Of a DNA stretch of 64,000 nt, positions 60,696 to 64,000 are shown piece by piece (the first letter of the stretch is position 1; each line of letters opens with the position of its first letter). Position numbers and translations under genes: made by a program. The notes below the pieces were generated by a model. It worked only from the letters and a program-made list of their open reading frames with translations, searched no databases and had not been told where the DNA came from. Location of the stretch: positions 62,001 to 126,000 of the forward strand of contig JAFUGK010000001.1 in assembly GCA_017469445.1 (NCBI GenBank), read 5' to 3'. This DNA is from Clostridia bacterium. GTDB taxonomy: Bacteria > Bacillota > Clostridia > TANB77 > CAG-508.

Positions 60696-61496
60696 TTATA
60701 AGCTATTAACTAATCTTTCTTTGCATTTAACAATTACTCTATGTTTGCTATCGTTTGTACATGTTATTAGTGTAATCTCTTTTCTACCGTTTGTATTTTG
60801 ACTAGTACATTCAACATCTGTTGGATCTACAACATATTTATTATATACTTCGTATGTAACCATTCTACCTTTTGTATCTGTAATATCTACAGTATCTCCA
60901 ATTTCTAATTTGGGTACTTTACTAAAAAATTTCTCGTTTTTATAATTATGCCCTACAATGCAAAAATTTCCTACTTCATTTGGATCTGCTCCCCAAAATT
61001 TACAAGGAGATATTTTCATTAATTCTACTACTGTTTGTGGATTTGTTTGTGATAATATAGGATATGTAATATCTATTTTAGGTATGTATATTTTTGCAAT
61101 TGTTGTATATTCCACTCCATCACTTGCAGTATATATTGTTGTATCTATTCCGGAATCTACTGTAAAATCCGCTAATTTTACTTCTTCTTGTACAACTGGA
61201 ACTCTCTCATTTGGGTCTAACACAACTATTATTATATTATCTTCTTTTCTCATAGTTGTATTTCCAATAGTCTCTGCTTCCGCAGAGTATTCAAGTGGCT
61301 CTGCTGTTTCTAAATCTGCCAATATCATTTGTGAAACTTCTTCATCTCTGTCTCTTTCATATGCACCATATATACAATATGAGCTTAATAAAATTACAGC
61401 TAAAACAGAGAAAACAAAATGAAACTTATATGCTTTCTTTTTTCTTTTAAATTCAGGTGTTATAAATACTTTGTCTGTTACCAATATTTGATTCAT
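60696..61496 (-). CDS. Sortase family transpeptidase
   Basis: 266 residues. N-terminal anchor (FVFSVLAVILLSSYCIYGAY), linker, then the sortase beta-barrel with the catalytic triad: His183 (IVGHNYKN), Cys246 (ITLITCTND) and Arg253 (SKHRVIVKC). Class D or a related clostridial class by layout. Sortases link surface proteins to the wall or to each other; the LSLKTG end of the giant adhesin is a candidate substrate. An imperfect hairpin (about 60665-60695) follows as terminator. Confidence 0.9.
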   Translation of the reverse strand: MNQILVTDKVFITPEFKRKKKAYKFHFVFSVLAVILLSSYCIYGAYERDRDEEVSQMILADLETAEPLEYSAEAETIGNTTMRKEDNIIIVVLDPNERVPVVQEEVKLADFTVDSGIDTTIYTASDGVEYTTIAKIYIPKIDITYPILSQTNPQTVVELMKISPCKFWGADPNEVGNFCIVGHNYKNEKFFSKVPKLEIGDTVDITDTKGRMVTYEVYNKYVVDPTDVECTSQNTNGRKEITLITCTNDSKHRVIVKCKERLVNSL

Positions 61497-61613
61497 TGTT
61501 TTCCCTCCTTACTTTTTAGCATAATTTTAGATTTTACTATATTACTATTATATCATTTTTTTGTATATATACGCAATAGTTTTTAGCTAGTTTTATAATA
61601 GATACTATAAATC

Positions 61614-61659
61614 CTCCAAATCTTAGACGGCATTGGATGCAATGCCTTCGTTTGGCTAC
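61614..61659 (-). repeat. Hairpin repeat family B, copy 3 (short form)
   Basis: On the minus strand GTAGCCAAACGAAGGCATTG then CATCCAATGCCGTCTAAG and ATTTGG. The internal TTTTTCTTTC/GAAAGAAAA arm of copy 1 is absent, so the hairpin closes directly. Confidence 0.85.
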
Positions 61660-61689
61660 TTTATACCTTAAATAGAATATTTTGAATGT

Positions 61690-62445
61690 TTATAAAACAA
61701 TGTCTAACTCAACGGGGCAATGGTCACTACCCATTATTTCTGATAGTATTTTGGCATCTTTAATTTTATCTTTTATTCTGTCTGATACTATAAAATAGTC
61801 TATTCTCCAACCTATGTTTTTTTCTCTTGCTTTCATCATGTATGACCACCATGTGTAGCAATTTTCCTTGTCTGGATATAAATATCTAAAGCTATCTACA
61901 AAACCAGAATCTAATAATATTGTGAATTTTTCTCTTTCTTCATCTGTAAATCCAGCATTACCCCTATTAGTTTTTGGGTTTTTTAAATCTATTTCTTTAT
62001 GTGCTACATTTAAATCTCCACATAAAATAACTGGTTTTTTATTGTCTAATCTTTTTAAATATTCTCTAAAATCATCTTCCCATTTTTGCCTATATTCTAA
62101 TCTTGTTAACTCTCTTTGAGAATTTGGTGTGTATACATCAACCATAAAGAATTTATCAAATTCAAGTGTTATAACTCTTCCTTCTTGGTCATGCTCTTCT
62201 ATTCCAATTCCATAAGTCACATTATTAGGCTCTATTTTTGTAAAAATAGCTGTCCCTGAATAACCTTTTCTTATAGCACTATTAAAATATTGATAATATC
62301 CATCAAAATTCACATCTAATTGTCCTTCTTGCATTTTTGTTTCTTGAATACAAAAAATATCTGCATCTATATTATTAAATATATCTGCAAAGCCCTTATT
62401 CCAAACAGCTCTTAATCCATTTACATTCCATGATATTAATTTCAT
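61690..62445 (-). CDS. xthA: Exodeoxyribonuclease III / AP endonuclease
   Basis: 251 residues. [86 protein letters not shown] and [11 protein letters not shown] are the complete set of ExoIII active-site motifs. It cuts DNA 5' to abasic sites in base excision repair. AGGTGATGAATT precedes the ATG. Confidence 0.97.
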   Translation of the reverse strand: MKLISWNVNGLRAVWNKGFADIFNNIDADIFCIQETKMQEGQLDVNFDGYYQYFNSAIRKGYSGTAIFTKIEPNNVTYGIGIEEHDQEGRVITLEFDKFFMVDVYTPNSQRELTRLEYRQKWEDDFREYLKRLDNKKPVILCGDLNVAHKEIDLKNPKTNRGNAGFTDEEREKFTILLDSGFVDSFRYLYPDKENCYTWWSYMMKAREKNIGWRIDYFIVSDRIKDKIKDAKILSEIMGSDHCPVELDIVL

Positions 62446-62521
62446 AATTCATCACCTAAAATTATTATAACATAAAACCGAAAAAAAGGGGACGTATCTA
62501 AAAATTACCTTTTTTTGCTTA

Positions 62522-62875
62522 TCATATGCATTGCTTTATATGATTTAATATATAATTTTCTTTATCAATTATCACTTCAATTACATCAATTCTACAATAT
62601 ACATTTTCTATCTTATTCACATAAAGATAGTACTCTGCCACTCTTAATATATGTTTTATCTTTTCATAATCTACCGCTTCTGATGGCTTTCCATATTTAT
62701 CTGTTGTCCTTGATTTTACCTCTATAAAAACAAGCTCGTCTTTATCAATCGCTATTATATCTATTTCTCCAAGTCTTGTCCTAAAATTTCTACTTATTAT
62801 TCTATAATTATTTTCTAACAAGTATTCAGAAGCTATTTTTTCTCCTATCTGCCCTAATTCTTGTTTATAATACAT
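62522..62875 (-). CDS. yraN: YraN family (UPF0102) nuclease-fold protein
   Basis: 117 residues. GQIGEKIASEYLLENNYRII, NFRTRLGEIDIIAIDKDELV and FIEVKSRTTDKYGKPSEAVD show the PD-(D/E)XK-like core (GEIDI, EVK). Function unknown; commonly beside dprA and topA. It lies just downstream of dprA in the same direction. Confidence 0.92.
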   Translation of the reverse strand: MYYKQELGQIGEKIASEYLLENNYRIISRNFRTRLGEIDIIAIDKDELVFIEVKSRTTDKYGKPSEAVDYEKIKHILRVAEYYLYVNKIENVYCRIDVIEVIIDKENYILNHIKQCI

Positions 62876-62879
62876 TCTT

Positions 62880-63744
62880 TTACCTTTTCTTTATATAGTT
62901 TCCTGGAAGTGACTTTATATAACCTTCTAGTTCCATCATCATCAATATTGAATTTATATCGCATGTTTTTGTATTCAATTTTTTACATATAAAATCTATA
63001 TGTATAGGTTCATCATCTATTGCTTCATATATTGTTTTATATTCTTCTGGTATTTGAATTTTAAGTGCTTTACTTTGCTTTTTCTTAATTTTAAAATAAT
63101 TTAATATATCTTCAGTTTCAGTAACAAGCCTTGCTCCTTCTTTTATTAAATGATTTGTTCCGACTCCATTTTTTCTTTCTAAATTGCTTGGCAAACAAAA
63201 AATAGGCTTATTTTGTCCCTTAGCCATTCGTGCAGTAATTGATGTTCCACTTCTATACATTGCTTCTATTACTAATACTCCAATTGCTAATCCACTTACA
63301 ATTCTATTTCTTGCTATAAATTTTTTTGAACTTGCTTCTACATTTGGTGGATATTCTGAAACAACCGCTCCTCCACATTTTATTATTTCTTGCATTAATG
63401 GTATGTTTTCTTCTGGAAATACTTTATTAAGTCCATTTCCAAGTACTGCTATTGTTTTACCAAGTGCATTTAATGCTCCTCTATGTGCAAATGTATCTAT
63501 TCCGGACAGCCATTCCACTTATTATTGTTAGATTTTGCTCTGCTAATTCTTCTGCAAATTTTAAAGCATATTCTTTGCCATAATCACTATATTCTCGTGA
63601 GCCTATTATTGCAATTCCTGCGGATTTTAATAATTTTTCATCACCTATTACATATAATTTTTCTGGTGCATCTTTTATGTTTTTTAGTCTTAGCGGATAT
63701 TCATCATCTATTATTGATATTTCTTTTATTTCCATATTACCCAT
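62880..63744 (-). CDS. dprA: DprA, DNA-processing protein, +1 frameshift at CGG (63504-63502)
   Basis: The two frames together encode about 287 residues. The first frame: SIIDDEYPLRLKNIKDAPEK, AIIGSREYSDYGKEYALKFA, LTIISGMAV, then CGG AAT AGA TAC ATT TGC ACA TAG. Skipping the C gives GGA ATA GAT ACA (GIDTFAHRGALNALGKTIAV), the invariant SGxAxGID motif. The second part holds the Rossmann fold and a C-terminal winged helix (IHIDFICKKLNTKTCDINSI). DprA loads RecA on incoming single-stranded DNA during transformation. The usual N-terminal SAM domain is absent. Confidence 0.9.
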
Positions 63745-64000
63745 TTAAAAATATTTCCTATCTAAACTTCTATATCTTATTGCTTCTGCAATATGATTTG
63801 TTTTTATATTTTCTGAATTTTCTAAATCTGCAATAGTTCTAGCAACCTTTAGAATTCGTCCATATGCACGTGCACTTAAGCCTAATTTTTCAAAAGCATT
63901 TTTCAATATTGCTTGCCCATTACTATCTAGTTTACAGTACTTTTCCATAAGCTTAGGTGTAAGCTCTGCATTAGAAAACAATCCATATTCTTTATATCTT
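63745..64000 (-). CDS. ComM-like (Mg-chelatase family) ATPase, partial C-terminus
   Basis: The frame enters from beyond the window end and stops at 63745, directly before the dprA start. [40 protein letters not shown] and [16 protein letters not shown] match the end of the YifB/ComM family, hexameric helicases that support branch migration in natural transformation. The gene is on the same transcript as dprA. Confidence 0.85.
   Translation of the reverse strand, partial: RYKEYGLFSNAELTPKLMEKYCKLDSNGQAILKNAFEKLGLSARAYGRILKVARTIADLENSENIKTNHIAEAIRYRSLDRKYF

Noticed and set aside
4228..63744. Treating spoVAE, ftsW, spoVD, rsmH and dprA as pseudogenes
   Set aside because: All share one lesion type at a conserved glycine, the products are otherwise intact and of normal length, and several are expected to be essential. 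They are kept as genes with a frameshift note.

Overview
The window comes from an AT-rich, spore-forming, Gram-positive bacterium, most likely an uncultured gut-type Clostridia lineage. The support is a low-GC gene set with sporulation and germination genes (spoVAC/D/E, sipL, yunB, yabG, a spoVD-type PBP, a Spo0E-like phosphatase), a Firmicutes-type dcw cluster with an MraZ operator, an rpsU-yqeY pair, topA-trmFO, and strong -35/-10 promoters with 17-bp spacers. I do not recognise the species.

Layout. 1-2.2 kb: type IV pilus genes (pilO-like, pilM-pilN fusion). 2.4-4.6 kb: dodecin-spoVAC-spoVAD-spoVAE, closed by a perfect 34-bp inverted repeat. 4.7-6.1 kb: infC-rpmI-rplT with promoter, attenuator and a likely AUA start for IF3. 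6.1-6.5 kb: a free-standing structured RNA with its own promoter and terminator. 7.2-8.2 kb: rplM-rpsI. 8.3-10.2 kb: O-antigen-ligase-like protein and TetR regulator. 10.2-21.7 kb: spore-coat genes (yunB, sipL, veg, yabG), a diguanylate cyclase, an Ig-like membrane protein and a giant thioester-domain adhesin. 22.0-22.4 kb: tRNA-Gly and tRNA-Cys. 22.6-25.5 kb: Tim44-like, DacF-like and SH3-CAP proteins. 25.6-39.9 kb: a complete type IV secretion-like operon (four VirB2-like pilins, PrgI, TraC-like, VirB4, two VirB6-like, phage-tail-type lysozyme, three accessory proteins) with no relaxase or coupling protein in view. 40-46.8 kb: Spo0E-like gene, M16 peptidase pair, yqeY-rpsU, a par-like type I toxin-antitoxin locus, trmFO. 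47-49 kb: topA. 49.7-59.3 kb: dcw cluster (murG, ftsW, mraY, murE, spoVD, ftsL-like, rsmH, mraZ). 59.4-64 kb: acidic protein, sortase, xthA, yraN, dprA, comM (partial).

The most unusual signal is translational. Five conserved genes (spoVAE, ftsW, spoVD, rsmH twice, dprA) are each interrupted by the same lesion. A zero-frame CGG codon sits exactly where a +1 shift (skipping the C) restores the conserved protein, and the resumed codon is always GGN for a conserved glycine. Reading the other genes by eye, I found no CGG used in frame as arginine, except in one small codon-atypical secreted-protein gene (40141-40587) with four. This fits CGG being unassigned or poorly decoded here and acting as a +1 frameshift site; a sequencing artefact must be excluded.

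Other items: a convergent toxin mRNA / antisense RNA pair sharing direct repeats (45.1-45.5 kb), several families of small hairpin or terminal-inverted-repeat elements between genes (one nested inside another), and a tRNA-Gly with a compensated A19-U56 elbow pair.
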